A stretch of DNA of 64,000 nucleotides from Diphasiastrum complanatum (GCA_029204225.1 CM055093.1:6269815-6333814); one strand, 5' to 3'. Shown: positions 1 to 11,672, numbered from the stretch's first letter. A program made the numbers and translations. Notes: generated from the sequence alone by a model not told the origin.

Positions 1-71
1 TCCCTTACCTATTTTCCACATGCTAGAGAGCAATCCCTCTTCTTGATTAGACCATCCACATTGCAGCGTCC

Positions 72-988
72 ATTGTCTTTCCATCCCCACAACCCAAACA
101 CCAGAGACGTCATAGACCCCATAACCCCAGGTATGATCAGGAATGCATCCACCTCCACCAGAACCTCATATATGCTCGCTCCCATCTTCCTCATATGACC
201 AAAACCATATCTCATGTCTACCCTAGAACTACCAGGAAAAAGAAAATTGCGTACGAGATTGGGTTGGAACCTGGGTCGCATATGCGACATCACTATACAC
301 CATCTCAGATACCCCTCCTCTTCCCACCTCTCGTCCCACGGATACTTCTGCCATATTCACCAACGACCTTATAGAGAAGGCCATCACACGACTCCATTAC
401 CATAAAGCCAAAGATATTGATGAGCTAGAGGCTGAACTTCTAAAGTATGCTCCCGACATCCTCTCACCCTTCCTCTCCATTCTTCAACCGAGCTGTCACC
501 TCTGATTTTCCCTCCCCATGGTCCACAAACCTCATTCACCCTATCCATAAGGGCGGGAACCCCATGAAAGTTGACAACTACCGCACCATTACGATCAGCC
601 ACCATCAGATCATATCTTTCCTTTGAGGTCCATCATTGAGGAGGCTAAGGCCAAGAGAGAGTGTGTATACTGTTGCTTTGTGGATTTCCGCAAGGCCTTT
701 GATTCTGTGTCCAGGCATCTATTGATACAGAGACTTCACAATCCGGGCTTTCAGGAGGATACTGTTCAGGCAGTAGTAGCATTGTACAAACAAGTTACTG
801 GCAGGGTCCGACTATCAGGAGCTATTTCACCGGAGGTAGTTAGTACTATTGGGGTCAAACAGGGCTGTCCACCTACACTTTTTGGTCTTTACATTGATGA
901 GCTAGAGCATGTTATACGGAGTGATGGAGAGAAGGGTTGTACATCGGGCGACCTCATTATTGCTATTCTCCTGTATGCCGGCCAAGAC
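72..988 (+). pseudogene. LINE ORF2 remnant: linker and reverse transcriptase (copy A)
   Basis: The linker reads YDQECIHLH near 140-165 and DELEAELLKYAPDILSPF near 418-470. A frameshift follows at about 485. The finger block NYRTI is readable near 580, and then sequence is missing before RSIIEEAK at 625. The palm block CCFVDFRKAFDSV (about 672-710) and the block IGVKQGCP (about 848-872) are clear. The catalytic site, normally YADD, is broken here: the frame reads LLYAGQD and then jumps to the later thumb region, so the second half of the active site is deleted. The reverse transcriptase would have copied element RNA onto nicked DNA. This copy cannot. Confidence 0.85.
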
Positions 989-2475
989 TAAGGTTATGGT
1001 GCTCAACACCTCTAGCTAGGTCTTTCATGATGCGGCAGGAGCTTCTATGGGATGGTCATCCACTTGAGGTTGTTGATTCCTATACATACCTAGGGGTACT
1101 ATTCTCGAGGACCACGTTCAGCATGAGACATGCAGCTATTTCCCGGGTACGGAAGGGCTATGCCTCACTGGTAGATTTGGAGAGACTATGCTTCAGCTCA
1201 CACATCAGAGATGCGACCAGTAAGTGTCGGCTCTTTGACACTATGGTTGTGCCCTCAGCTATGTATGCTTCCGAGATATGGTGTATTGGTCTAACAGTTA
1301 TTGATTGGACATATATCTCCCGGCTCTAGATCCGTTTGCTCTCCCGGATGATACGGGCCAAACCCTCAGTACCACACCAGATTTATTGGCGGAGTTCGCA
1401 GTCCCCCCCATTCAGATTCAGGCCTTATTCCATATTGTGACATTTATACAAAGGTTGGATGATCTTCAGGACAGAGGTAAACACTATGTTGTTGCGGCTC
1501 TATCCTCATCTCAGCGCCTACACTCAGAGGGACACCTCTTCTCATGATTCGAGGATTAAAAGAGCAAAAGGTTGTTTCATGTCCCGTAGAGTTACATAGA
1601 TGACAAATAGTATTCGTCATTCATTCTCAGGCTTGTCGTCTCCTCTCTACATTGGGTATCCAAATCACTGACCTACCTGCGGGCACACACCAGTACATCA
1701 GAGGCTTCCTCTATAGATCATATCTTCATATGACTTGGCAAGGTCCATTGGGGACCAAGAGTGAGTTTTATCGTACACACTTTCTATCTCTTGATCCGTT
1801 GGCTGCCCCATAGTACCTGGTTACTTGTTGAGGAGTATATCACACAGACTGCGGATAGGGATGGGTTAGTTTTGGGTTTCCTCACATCAGCTGGCCATTG
1901 AGACTGGCAGACAGATACAGTGGCACCCCACGAGAGGACCGGCTTTGTAGCATGTCAGCTATGCATGAGATTGAGGACGAATCACATTTCCTCTTCAGAT
2001 GTCCGGCCTACTATGAGATTTGGGGGAGGTACTACTGCTTGTTCAAAGAGCACCCAATCACACTTTTGACCTTGATATCTTATGAGGATCCTAGATGTGT
2101 TGCACTGATGATCCGGGAGATGTCGGACTTGAGGAGAAGGAGACTCGATATTGATACACATTCCCTCACACAGTTGAGCATCAGGGAGTGCATATCCCGT
2201 CGAAGACAGAGACCCGAGGTACCCATAGGCTATGATTCAAATGGAGAGGCCGAGATTCCAAATTCCTTCATACATCGGCAGCAAAGACAGTGTCAACGGC
2301 CAGAGAGACAGCCAGCTATTAGGCCACAGCCCAAAGCGTCACGGCAGCAGAGACGGCATCGACGGCCTACCCGGCGGCAGAGGTCCAAGGCACATCCAGT
2401 GACATCCTCACAACATACCATCCAACATTTCTTCCAGGCTGATGGACATCATGATATACTATTCCAAGCTGTTGG
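989..2475 (+). pseudogene. LINE ORF2 remnant: thumb and C-terminal knuckle (copy A)
   Basis: After the palm deletion the protein resumes as TKVMVLNTSS and DSYTYLGVLF, then RDATSKCRLFDTMVVPSAMY and a Trp-rich thumb block. These match copies B and F. A frameshift near 1325 splits the next part. From 1890 the C-terminal domain reads IEDESHFLFRCP, the H-x4-C half of a CX2CX9HX4C knuckle; the second Cys of the first pair has become Ser. A basic Arg/Gln-rich tail (about 2270-2400) follows. Between 1550 and 1890 only stop-rich but alignable sequence remains. Confidence 0.82.
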
Positions 2476-2529
2476 ACCCTGTGGGCCAGCCATGTCTATG
2501 CATTGTATTTGCAGGTACTGTTTTATAGA

Positions 2530-2654
<125 letters not shown>

Positions 2655-2711
2655 AAACACCGCCACCAAGATGCCGCCAGCTCCCCTTCTCCACTCCCGT
2701 TGCCCCAATCA

Positions 2712-2766
2712 CCTGCTAGGCAGGCAGCCGCACTGCCTATGGGGGCAGTGCTGCCTGCCTAGCAGG
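2712..2766 (+). other. Long hairpin in the LINE B leader
   Basis: CCTGCTAGGCAGGCAG is repeated as its exact reverse complement CTGCCTGCCTAGCAGG, giving a 16-bp stem. Inside it, after a 3-base bulge, CACTGCC pairs with GGCAGTG. The whole 55-nt palindrome lies about 110 bp before the first coiled-coil codons of ORF1. It could be a structured RNA leader or a tiny inserted palindrome. Copy C has no obvious counterpart. Confidence 0.8.
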
Positions 2767-2822
2767 CAACTCCTGCCCACCCCCCGCTCCCCACCCCCCT
2801 CTCAATACTCCCTCTCTCTCCT

Positions 2823-3400
2823 ACCAAGGCCTTGGAACATTACATTATATCCTACATTGAGCAGCTTACACAGGAGTCAAGCTACCTACGGAAAGAAATG
2901 GGACAAATGCAGGCTACCATTCAAGCTATGTCCATCGAAAAGGAGGCTATGAGAGCCCAGATTACCTTGTTGAAGGAGGCAATGAGCAAGTAGGGAGAAC
3001 CAGCCAACACTACTAACACAAAGATCCATGAATTGGAGGCAAAGATTGAGCAACACAAGGCTGAGACCAAAACATGGGCTTCTCTTTTCAAGGACGACAA
3101 AAGAGAAGGTACACCTTCAATAGTGTCATCTTAGCTACAATATCCGAGGAAAAGATGCAGGAATATAAGTCCATGAATATCGGTTTCGGGGGATTGATGA
3201 TACTAAGGTTCCAATGACCGAAGCAACCAACTTTCTCTCAAGTACGTTGTCCCACAACTCAAACAGATTGAGCATGCTCGATGGAGTTAGACCGCAACAT
3301 ATTCATGACCATCTCTTATTTCCCACAAGAGGCATCAGCTTTTACCTCAGATTAGGAGCCACCTTTCATGGATATCTCATTGGACATTATCAGATATGAG
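2823..3400 (+). pseudogene. LINE ORF1 remnant (copy B), coiled-coil RNA-binding type
   Basis: The frame reads EHYIISYIEQLTQESSYL, then MSIEKEAMRAQITLLKEAM, a heptad-like coiled coil. It is interrupted by a stop near 2993 and continues as ETKTWASLFKDD. The block order matches ORF1 of copy C (coiled coil, then a WASxxK block, then an RRM-like part), but here the RRM-like part is shredded by frameshifts. ORF1 proteins of LINEs bind the element RNA. Confidence 0.68.
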
Positions 3401-4393
3401 GAGCGAGGGTATATTCTTTTAGACAGGGACTTCAATGCTAGGACTGGATCTAGGCAAACAGAGTTTCATAGAGCAACAGATATATGCACTGGATTGTGAT
3501 GATCTTGGTCTTAGATGACGCTCGGCAGATGCTGAGGGTCCAATTACAACATATGGCGAATAGATGCCTCAGTTGGGCGAGGCTCATGGATTGGCCAATT
3601 TAATGGCATACTTCAGCTGTCGAGCTCTCAAGTGACTACACTTGCTTTCAACATAGTGGAGGACACAATGTCGTTGACCATTTCATGGGATCACCGTCCT
3701 TCCTTCCCTCCATTTCATCCCTCTCTATTCCCCGCACCACTCTCTCTGATCGCTCATACCTTTCGCTCTCTGTCGGCCATCTGCCCACCGATCTCCTTAC
3801 TCATTTCCCATATGAGCATACTTTAGAGGAACAATTGTCCAAACCATCCATACTCTAGCTTCCATCAGTTTCCCACACCTGAGGCCCAAGCATCAACGTC
3901 ATAGACCTCATAACCCCTGGTATGATCAGGAATGCACCCACCTCCATGAGAAACTAGTAAATGCTCGATCCCATCTTCCCCATATGGTAAAGGTCTTATC
4001 TCGTGTCTACCGTAGAACTACCCATAGAAATAAAATTGCATATGAGATTGACCAAGGTAAGAAGATGATGGATCTCCTCTTTAGTTCTTCCTCGGGTTCC
4101 TCCCACGATCACCTCCACCTCGGATCACAGACCTTAGAGCTTGGGTAGCATATGCCACATCAATGTACATAGTCTCGGACGCACCCCCTCTTCCCACTCA
4201 TCGATCCACATACACTTGTGACATATTCACTATCGACCTTGTAGAACAGGCCATCACATGACTCCACTCACATAAAGCCAAAGATATTGACGAACTAGAG
4301 GCCGAACTCCTAAAGTATGCTTCTGACATCCTCTCACCATTCCTCTCCATCTTACTCAATCGAGCTGTTACTTCTGGTTTCCACTCTCCATGG
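3401..4393 (+). pseudogene. LINE ORF2 remnant: endonuclease end and linker (copy B)
   Basis: The remains of the AP-endonuclease-like domain are DRDFNART (about 3424-3447) and SGGHNVVDHFMGSPSF (about 3656-3705), corresponding to the GDFN and S-x-hD-H motifs of LINE endonucleases. The linker follows with HNPWYDQECTHLHEKLV (about 3910-3960). Stops and frame changes occur throughout. The region ends at a sharp deletion near 4394 that removes the reverse transcriptase core. Confidence 0.78.
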
Positions 4394-5790
4394 TCCTTTT
4401 CTACAAGGTGGGGTTTGTCGGTGAACGTGGCTAAGACCACGGTGATGGTGATCAACACCTCCAGATCCGTCATGATGCGACAAGAACTTCTATGGATGGT
4501 CATCCACTTGAGGTTGTTGATTCCTACACATACTTGGGTGTGGTATTCTTGGATCCCACTTTCAGCATGAGACGGGCACCTGTTTCCAAGGAACGGAAGG
4601 GTTATGCCTCACTGGTAGATCTGGAGAGACTATGCTTCAGCTCACACATCAGGGATGCAACTAGTAAGTGCCGACTCTTTGACAATATGGTTGTCCCCTC
4701 AGCTATGTACGCAGTCGAGACATGCAGTACTGGTCTGACAGCCAGTGATTGGGCACACATCTCACGTCTCCAAATTCATATGCTCTTTTAGATGATACAG
4801 GCAAACCCTTAGTGCCACACCAGATTATATTGGTGGAGTTTGTTGTCCCCCTCATCCATATTGAGGCCCTATTCCACATTATCACATTCATACAGCGGCT
4901 AGAGGATTTCCAGGTCAAGGACACACACTATGCTGCAGCGGCTCTATCCTCATCCCAACACTTACACTCAGAGGGACACTCCTCATGGTACTCCTAAGCT
5001 CGTCGTCTTCTCTCCGCAGGTAAGTCAAATTACTGACCTACCTGCAGGCACTCATCAGTATATCCGGGGCCACCTCTACAGATCGTATCTTCAAAGCACC
5101 TTATAGGGTCCATTAGGGACCAAGAGCAAGTTCTATCGCACACATTTTCTATCTCTTGATCTAGCTAGATGCCCTATATTGCCTATCTATTGGAGGGTAT
5201 TTCTCACTGACTGCAGACAATGATGGGTCGGTTTTGGGTTTCCTCACATTAATTGGCCATTGAGACTCGTAGACACAGTGGCACCCCACAAGAGGCCCGG
5301 TTTTGTAGTATGTGTGAAATTCATGAGACCAAGGATGAGTCACATTTTCTCTTCGGATACCCAACTTACTATGAGATACGAGGGAGACACTATTGTTTGT
5401 TCAGGGAGCACCCGACCACACTCTCTACCTTGATCTCATGTGAGGACCCCAGATGTGTTGCATTGATGATCCGAGAGATGTCAACCTGAGGATGAGGAGA
5501 CTGGATACATACACACCTTCCTTGGTACAGTTGAGCATTAGTGAGTGCATATCCCGCTGGAGACTGAGATCCGAGGTACCTCTGAGTAGTGATTTTGATG
5601 GAGAGGCTGAGATTCCAAATGCTTCCAGACATAGACAGCAGAGACAGTGTCGATGCCCAAAGAGACGACCAATTACTAGGTCACAATCCCAAGTGTCACG
5701 GCAGCCGAGACGACACTGACAGCCCACCAAGCAACAGAGGTCTGAGGCACATTCAGTGATACCCTCACAACACACCATACATCATTTCCT
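4394..5790 (+). pseudogene. LINE ORF2 remnant: thumb and C-terminal domain (copy B)
   Basis: After the deletion the frame resumes with WGLSVNVAKTTVMVINTS, then DSYTYLGVVFLDPTFSMR and RDATSKCRLFDNMVVPSAMY, parallel to copy A. The C-terminal knuckle near 5307-5360 reads CSMCEIHETKDESHFLFGYP; its last Cys has become Tyr. A basic tail (about 5630-5715) precedes the 3' untranslated end. Confidence 0.82.
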
Positions 5791-5925
5791 CTAGGCTGCT
5801 GGACCCTGACTGGGCCAGCCATCTTACAAGCGGTTTATATACAATTATTTTTGCAGTTATTGGTACAGCTTTAAACTCCTATGTACACACTTGACATGTA
5901 CCTTAGGGTATGTAAGGACATTAAT

Positions 5926-5930
<5 letters not shown>

Positions 5931-6011
<81 letters not shown>
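5931..6011 (+). repeat. (CT)n tail of LINE copy B
   Basis: About 81 bp of CT dinucleotide follows the conserved 3' end words CACACTTGACATGTACCTTA and ACATTAATAAAAAT. Copy C starts at the very next bases. Confidence 0.95.
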
Positions 6012-6012
<1 letters not shown>

Positions 6013-6015
6013 CAA

Positions 6016-6936
6016 GGTGCAACTGCTCTCTCTCCCTCCATCATTGCTGCAACAAACCTCTCCGCCCTTGGTGGTGGTGGTGCAATAAACCTCCCTGTTG
6101 CCTCTGCTACATCTGTCGCTGCTGCACCCTCCTCTCCCCCTTCCTCCCGCTCATGCCCACCAATCTCACCGTTTTCTGTTCACCCTATTCTCGACTCTGT
6201 TCCAATCCTCCCCACCCCGATCAGTGCTAGCTCCACTTCCCTCCCGGCACCACAATCTACAGCAAGTGTCCCATATACACCCTCCAAATCAACCGAGCAT
6301 TTTTCCTCTTGGCAGATCAATCAAATCAAGGCCGATTTCAAGATCTTGCGACAAGAAATCTCACAACTGAAAGGAACGGTTACCTCCTTGATCAATGAGA
6401 AGAACATGTTGCAGTCCAAAGTTGCATCACTCGAACAATCCATCGGGATCAAGCAGGCTGCAACTTCGAAATCCACCACCAATATGATACGGGAGTTAGA
6501 ACCCAAGATTGAGAAGTAGCAAGAAGAGGCCCGTTCTTGGGCATCAGTTCTGAAAAAAGGCACCAAACCAAGCGCTCCCATCTCCTCGGTTATCTCAGCC
6601 ACCATCTCGGAAGAGAAATCTCGGGACCAAAAAGCCCACACCATTAGAGTACGCGGGATCCCGGATACACAGGATGCCTTGGCTGAAGCCAGACGCTTTC
6701 TTGACACCACTCTCGGACACAGGACAGATGGGTTAGATACACGGACCACTAGAGATGCAGCCACACTCATTATTTGTTTCACTTCCCTAGAGAGTCGCCG
6801 AGATGCTTTGCGGTGCAGGGCTAAGCTACACGGTACCACTATCTATATGGATGACGACCTCACATATATCCAGGTAGAGGAGAGGCGTAAGGCCTTTCAG
6901 GAAGCCCGTGAATCTGGTAGACAAGTCATTTATTGA
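6016..6936 (+). pseudogene. LINE ORF1 (copy C): coiled coil plus RRM-like domain
   Basis: One frame stays open over about 305 codons apart from a single TAG at 6517-6519. It begins with a Ser/Pro-rich low-complexity part (about residues 1-95). A coiled coil follows (about 100-160: ADFKILRQEISQLKGTV, NEKNMLQSKVASLEQSI), then a linker, then an RRM-like fold with HTIRVRGIPDT and LIICFTSLESRRDALRCRA. That is the layout of L1 ORF1 proteins, which bind and chaperone element RNA. No clear start ATG is seen; the frame runs straight out of the upstream CT tract. ORF2 follows at once. Only the stop separates this copy from an intact ORF1. Confidence 0.78.
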
Positions 6937-8373
6937 GATGGACGAGTGCGCTTTCTCGATGGCGCCCCTAGCAGCTCCCAATGCTAGGGACTTGGGGTGC
7001 CCGGCGTTGGGAGCACCCCGGGGCTCCATCCACACCATCTTCGGATTGGAGTGTGGAATTGTGCTGGTATACACTAATTTTCTACGGCAGGGGACCTTGT
7101 TGATTTCATTACAGATAGAGATGTATTATTCTTCATGGAGACACACGAGAGCCCGGAGCGAGGACTTCCTTCATTTCCTGGATAAAGATGGGACTCAGTA
7201 TTCCGACGAGAGACTAGATCTGCCAACGGCCGAGGTTCAGGTGGGGTCACCTGCTTGTATAGGGAGACTCTCCATCCCAGTATTGACTTCATCCGACATG
7301 ATGAGCAGGCCCGCTACATATGGACTCGCATCGTGGGCCAGGACATTGGTTTGGATAGATTTCTTTTTATTGCAGCATGTTACTTTCCGCCGGAGTCCTC
7401 GTCTTTTGCTGAGAGTATTGGATCTCCATATCAGGACCTCTCACCAGATATTATCATATTCTCAAAGCGGGGGCATATTCTCCTCACAGGGGGGGGGAGT
7501 TTAATGCCCGGACATCTTCGAGACAAACAGAGTTCTTCGACACCATTGATCAGCTACGTGTTCGTGCCCTTGACAATGATATGCTTGGGGTTACCAGGAC
7601 CTCCGCGGACAGTTTGGGACCTACTACTTCATCTGGTGCACTTATTGCAGTTTGGAGAGGCACATGAGCTAGCCATTTATAATGGCTTACCCTGCTGGCC
7701 ACACTCAGACAGTTATACATGCCACCCTCACAATGGAGGACATAGTGTCGTTGACCATCTCATGGGGTCACCACCCTTTCTGATCACTCATTTCTCTCCC
7801 TTCCACCCACTCATTCATCTACATACCCATGCTTACCCGAGCACCCACATACACATTTGATCCCATTTACATGCCATTGTACCGGCAGTCCCTGGCTTCA
7901 CTTTTACACTCCTTTCCTCGTGACAATACAGTCGACACCTAGGCTGCGTTTCTCACCACCTCTCTCCACAGTTGCATCACTAACCCTCCCCACAAAACCC
8001 CATCCCAAAAAGACTCGACGAACACCTCGACCATTGCACCCCCCATGGTACGATACCAAGTGCCGCTCTCTTCATCAGTCAGTAACCTATTCACGTATCC
8101 ATGCTCCACATTTGCTTCGATCTTCCCGACGCTCCTACCATCGTGTTCTCCACCGTAAGAAACGTTCCTATGATGATTCTGAAGAGAAACGTCTTATTGA
8201 CCTTCTTTTCAATTCTTCTTCGGGCGCTTTTTGGCGTGAGTTCATTCCTCGGTCTCCACCACCTCTCCTGGAGGACCTCCGCATTTGGACTGATTATGCT
8301 GCTAGCTTGTATACCGTCCCTACCGACTCACCTATCTCCATATCTCCATGACCATATGAGTTCTCTTTCTTCA
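6937..8373 (+). pseudogene. LINE ORF2 remnant: endonuclease and linker (copy C)
   Basis: Endonuclease landmarks appear in order but in changing frames: IGVWNCAGI (about 7045-7070), DVLFFMETHESPERG (about 7117-7160), FLFIAACYFPPESSS (about 7360-7405), a G-rich slip at 7488-7498 where GDFNAR is expected, and HSVVDHLMGSPPF (about 7740-7780). The linker carries PPWYDTKCRSLHQSVTYSRI (about 8040-8100). A run of nine G bases looks like the site of one frameshift. The domain would nick target DNA to prime reverse transcription. Confidence 0.8.
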
Positions 8374-9177
8374 CATCTGACATGGTACTTGCAGCCATGA
8401 AGAAGATGAAGTCTCACAAGGCCAGAGATATTCAAGACCTTGAGTCTGAACTCCTTTCCCATGCTGACTTACTCGCTCCCACCATATCCACCCTTCTTAA
8501 TTTCGCAGTTGTTTCTGGTTTCCCATCATCCTGGTGCACTAACATCATCCACCCCATCCATAAGAATGGTGACCCCATGATTCCGAGTAACTACCGCACC
8601 ATCATGTCCTTGCGAAGCTATATGGTACTATACTTCAGTCTGTCGTGAGCTCAGAGGCGGAGACTAGGAGACTACATGCTATGGGTCATGCAGGTTTTTG
8701 AGCCCATTATTCTACTGCAGTTCTCATCTTCTCGTGATTGAGGAGGCTAAGCACAGGAGAGAGAGGGTTTACTGTTGTTTTGTGGACTTCAGGAAAGCCT
8801 TTGATTCTGTCCCTCGCTCATTGCTCATCCAAAGACTCCGAGACCTAGGCTTCTCCACCGACATTGTTCTTGTTGTGATGGCACTTTATGAGCGTGTCCT
8901 GGGATGTTTCCGGCATAGCAATGGCATATCCGATCACATTTGGAGCGCTATTGGGGTGAAGCAGGGTTGTTCCCTCTCACCAGTCCTCTTTGGCTTGTAT
9001 ATTGATGAGTTGGAGAGAGTCCTTACACAGTGTGGTGGTGCTGGTTGCAGGCTTGGGGACATCTTGATTGTTATCCTCCTTTATGCCGATGACGTGGTAT
9101 TGGTCTCACTGACTAGAGAGGGTCTACAGCGACAGTTGGATTGCTTACATGAGTTTTGCACTACTAACTTTCTATAA
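8374..9177 (+). pseudogene. LINE reverse transcriptase with intact YADD (copy C)
   Basis: The fingers read KKMKSHKARDIQDLESELL and IIHPIHKNGDPMIPSNYRTI (8382-8610). A frameshift and small losses follow (8610-8735). The palm is then open to 9177: VYCCFVDFRKAFDSVPRSLL, AIGVKQGCSLSPVLFGLYID, and the catalytic YADD at 9082-9093 within LLYADDVVLVSLT. The 3' side ends abruptly at 9177, where inserted sequence begins. This is the best-preserved catalytic core of the LINE family in the window. Confidence 0.88.
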
Positions 9178-9410
9178 GTTACATAGAAAGAATAAGGTAC
9201 CTCCAGATGTCAAGTTGGGGTACATACTGTCACAATTAGGCCTAATGGACCCACGAGTCCCTACCAAGTAAAATTCATACTAACTTAGCTAACTCTAAGT
9301 TTAGTAGGCCTAATAGAGATAAATAACCATGGTTACACAACTCTCGACCTTTTGGGTCAAAGTAACCTATGGTAATACATTTTCCATTGATAGAATCTAA
9401 CATTTCTTGG
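9178..9410 (+). other. Foreign AT-rich insert inside LINE C
   Basis: About 230 bp does not match copies A or B. It interrupts the reverse transcriptase before the C-terminal domain. It contains CCATGGTTAC near 9328 and a near inverted match GTAACCTATGG near 9362, and two TAGGCCTAAT words (about 9238 and 9306). It could be a small non-autonomous insertion. No coding sequence is seen. Confidence 0.5.
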
Positions 9411-9735
9411 AGATGAATGACGTGGGGACCCCAGTTCTACCACGCTATTTAGATTCCGAATTATCCCATGGTCTGAGATTCACACTCGGTCAGCTACAAG
9501 TCTCATCACATCAGCTTGAGATTGAGATTGGACGTTGCCATGGTATCCCACGTGAGGAGCAGATCTGTCAGTTATGTCACTGTCTGAGGTGGAGCTCTTT
9601 ACTACATAGAGGCCAGAGACGGCGTACTACTCAAATTGCCCATAGAGCCACTACTCAGAGACGACCTCCTTGGCGACGTCAACAACATCTATCAAGACCA
9701 CCTCCCCATCACATCCTTCTGTCATAGCAGCAGTA
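9411..9735 (+). pseudogene. LINE ORF2 C-terminal remnant (copy C)
   Basis: This part aligns with the C-terminal domains of copies A and B: an HxLxIE-type block (HQLEIEIGRCHGIPREEQIC, about 9510-9570) and the first CX2C of the knuckle (CQLC), after which a frameshift destroys the H-C half. A basic Arg/Gln-rich tail follows (about 9610-9710), as in the other copies. Confidence 0.72.
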
Positions 9736-9871
9736 CTTGATGGCAAGGAGATATACCATTATCTTATTGGCATCACTAGACTTTTTAGACCTACTTTACG
9801 TTCATAGTATTGTACATTGGCATTTCATTTCCTTTTTGTTACAGAGACGTTTCATACGCTCCCATTGTACC

Positions 9872-9945
9872 ACACACTTGACATGTACCTTTTTTCGTCC
9901 TATATGCCTAATGGCATGCAAAACACATTAATGAAATGTTTTTTT
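9872..9945 (+). promoter_or_regulatory. Conserved LINE 3' end with stem-loop
   Basis: CACACTTGACATGTACCTTT is followed by ATGCCTAATGGCAT, a perfect 5-bp stem with a 4-base loop, and then ACATTAATGAA before the CT tract. Copy E on the other strand shows the same order with TGCCTTTTGGCA as the hairpin. In other LINEs a 3' stem-loop can be recognised by the element's own reverse transcriptase; that role is inferred here. Confidence 0.6.
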
Positions 9946-9948
9946 CTT

Positions 9949-10020
<72 letters not shown>
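9946..10020 (+). repeat. (CT)n tail of LINE copy C
   Basis: A T-rich start with CTTT variants becomes pure CT up to 10020. It ends at the border with an unrelated LTR. Confidence 0.95.
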
Positions 10021-10023
<3 letters not shown>

Positions 10024-11672
10024 CCTAGGAAATTGGGCTTCTCGACCATTGCAGTAGCTTTTACAATCTATAAGAGAGGGAGAAGGCGCCCAAAAGGGGA
10101 GAGATTTCTTGTGTTGTTGCTTGCTTCTATTCCCTGGTAGAAGGCTAGAGCGTAGAGAACATTGTTCTGGCTTGCTTACTCTTGTGAGGATCACCATCTT
10201 TGGTATGGGACTTAGATGGCGGTAGGATCTTGAGTATGCTTGTGTTTGTGATGGTAGTGATTGTGGTAAAGCAAGGGGGTGCTAGATAGGCTTGCTTGTG
10301 CATGGATCTAGCTTGGGTGGTCAATTCTTGAGGCCATTTTGATTGTCTACTTTAGAAGGATCTTAGGGACATTGAAGGAGAGGCACCTTGGAGGGCTTTT
10401 TGGAGGCATTGGTGGACATCAACTCAAAAGCTTAAAGGGCAGCTCTTCCTTGCGATAAAAGTGGTATTAGAGGCTCTTCTAAAGTGGGGATGGTAAATTC
10501 TATACCTCTTTTTTTGTTGCATAAAATTTGTCATCAAATTGTTTTGATAGTGTTATTGAAAGAGCACCAATTTCTTGCTTCTAAAAATTTTGTGTGCTTT
10601 TCAATAGAGGCTTGTTTTTTCTATTTTTGAATGGCTTTTTTAATTTTGAATAGAATGGCCAACAAGTACACATCTTCAATTTGATAGGTATAAGTGTGTG
10701 CAAGTTGAAAAGTAGGTTAAAATTAGTGGTGTTTCATGAAGATAGAGGTTGGTGTTTTTTCTTTTGAAGTAGAGAAGTGAAAGTTTGGCTTTTTGTGGGC
10801 TGTCCCAAAATCTGTGGGCCCAACAAATAGGTGCCCAACTTCAACTTTCAAAAGTTTTTTTTTGAAGTTTGGTTTGCGCCTAAAGTGAAGTTACTAAATG
10901 TAGAAGAAGTTTTGGAAGAATGGTGTGCATACACACTAAACTTTAGTGAGGAATCAAGCCATCTTAGGCTAAAGCTACCTTTCATTTTGATTTTCTGTTT
11001 TTTTCACAAAACTTCAGAGACCTTCAAAGCTGAATTTTTGTCTATTTAAAACTTGGATTAAGAAAAATAGACCAAAAAATCTGTTTTTTGTAAAGGGTTT
11101 TTACATAAAAGGAGGATTTGCTTTGGTTAAGGGTTTGCGGATTCATTCTCTTCTCAACTTTTGGATTTAAAGAAAAAAGAGAAAGACTTGTTAGTAACTC
11201 TTACAAAACAAATGTTAGTTCATTCTACATTGCTAGAAACATAGGTGAAACCATTTTGAAATTTGGTAGTTGTAAATGGAAATTTGCCATCAAATTTAGC
11301 AATGGTTGATTATGAGTGATGTTATAGAAACTAAAAGAGGAACCCAACATGTAAATGAGAACTTGGATAAGTTTTAAGTCATTTTCATGTGATTGAATCC
11401 AAAAAAATTTGAACATTTTTTTTTGGGATTAAGCTTGTATTAAGCTTGGAATGAGCTTGTGAAAAGAACATGTATTAGATTACACTAAAGCATTCATAAG
11501 CCTATTGTCTTTTTCTAATCTTAGTTTTCTTTATTGTTGCTTTGAATACTAGGATCACAATCAAGACACTCCCATGGATCAATCTACCTCTAATCCTACC
11601 TTTGACTTATCAAAACCTGATAGTGTAGCACAAGCCCTACAACTCCTCTACCAACAAATTCAAGAGAAAACC
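10021..11672 (+). mobile_element. Copia LTR fragment, primer site and leader (+ strand)
   Basis: The left part (10021-10461) looks like the end of an LTR: a TATA-like ATCTATAAGAG lies near 10066. It is followed by a primer site at 10462 and about 1.1 kb of AT-rich leader with no coding sequence. A gag-like start codon sits at 11574. The element is cut at 11672 by a - strand Copia LTR, and no continuation was found. The 5' part of the LTR was lost at the junction with LINE C. Confidence 0.6.
10462..10473 (+). other. Degenerate Met-tRNA primer binding site
   Basis: TGGTATTAGAGG resembles TGGTATCAGAGC, the common plant Copia primer site complementary to the 3' end of Met-tRNA, with two changes. 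It marks the end of the LTR just before it. Confidence 0.55.

Larger units (their letters stand above)
6012..10020 (+). mobile_element. LINE copy C, the most complete copy
   Basis: Copy C has ORF1, endonuclease, linker, reverse transcriptase with an intact YADD, a C-terminal domain, a 3' stem-loop and a (CT)n tail, about 4.0 kb in all. It is still broken by frameshifts in the endonuclease and early reverse transcriptase, and by about 230 bp of foreign sequence at 9178-9410. Its block order suggests a two-ORF, L1-like layout. Confidence 0.9.
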
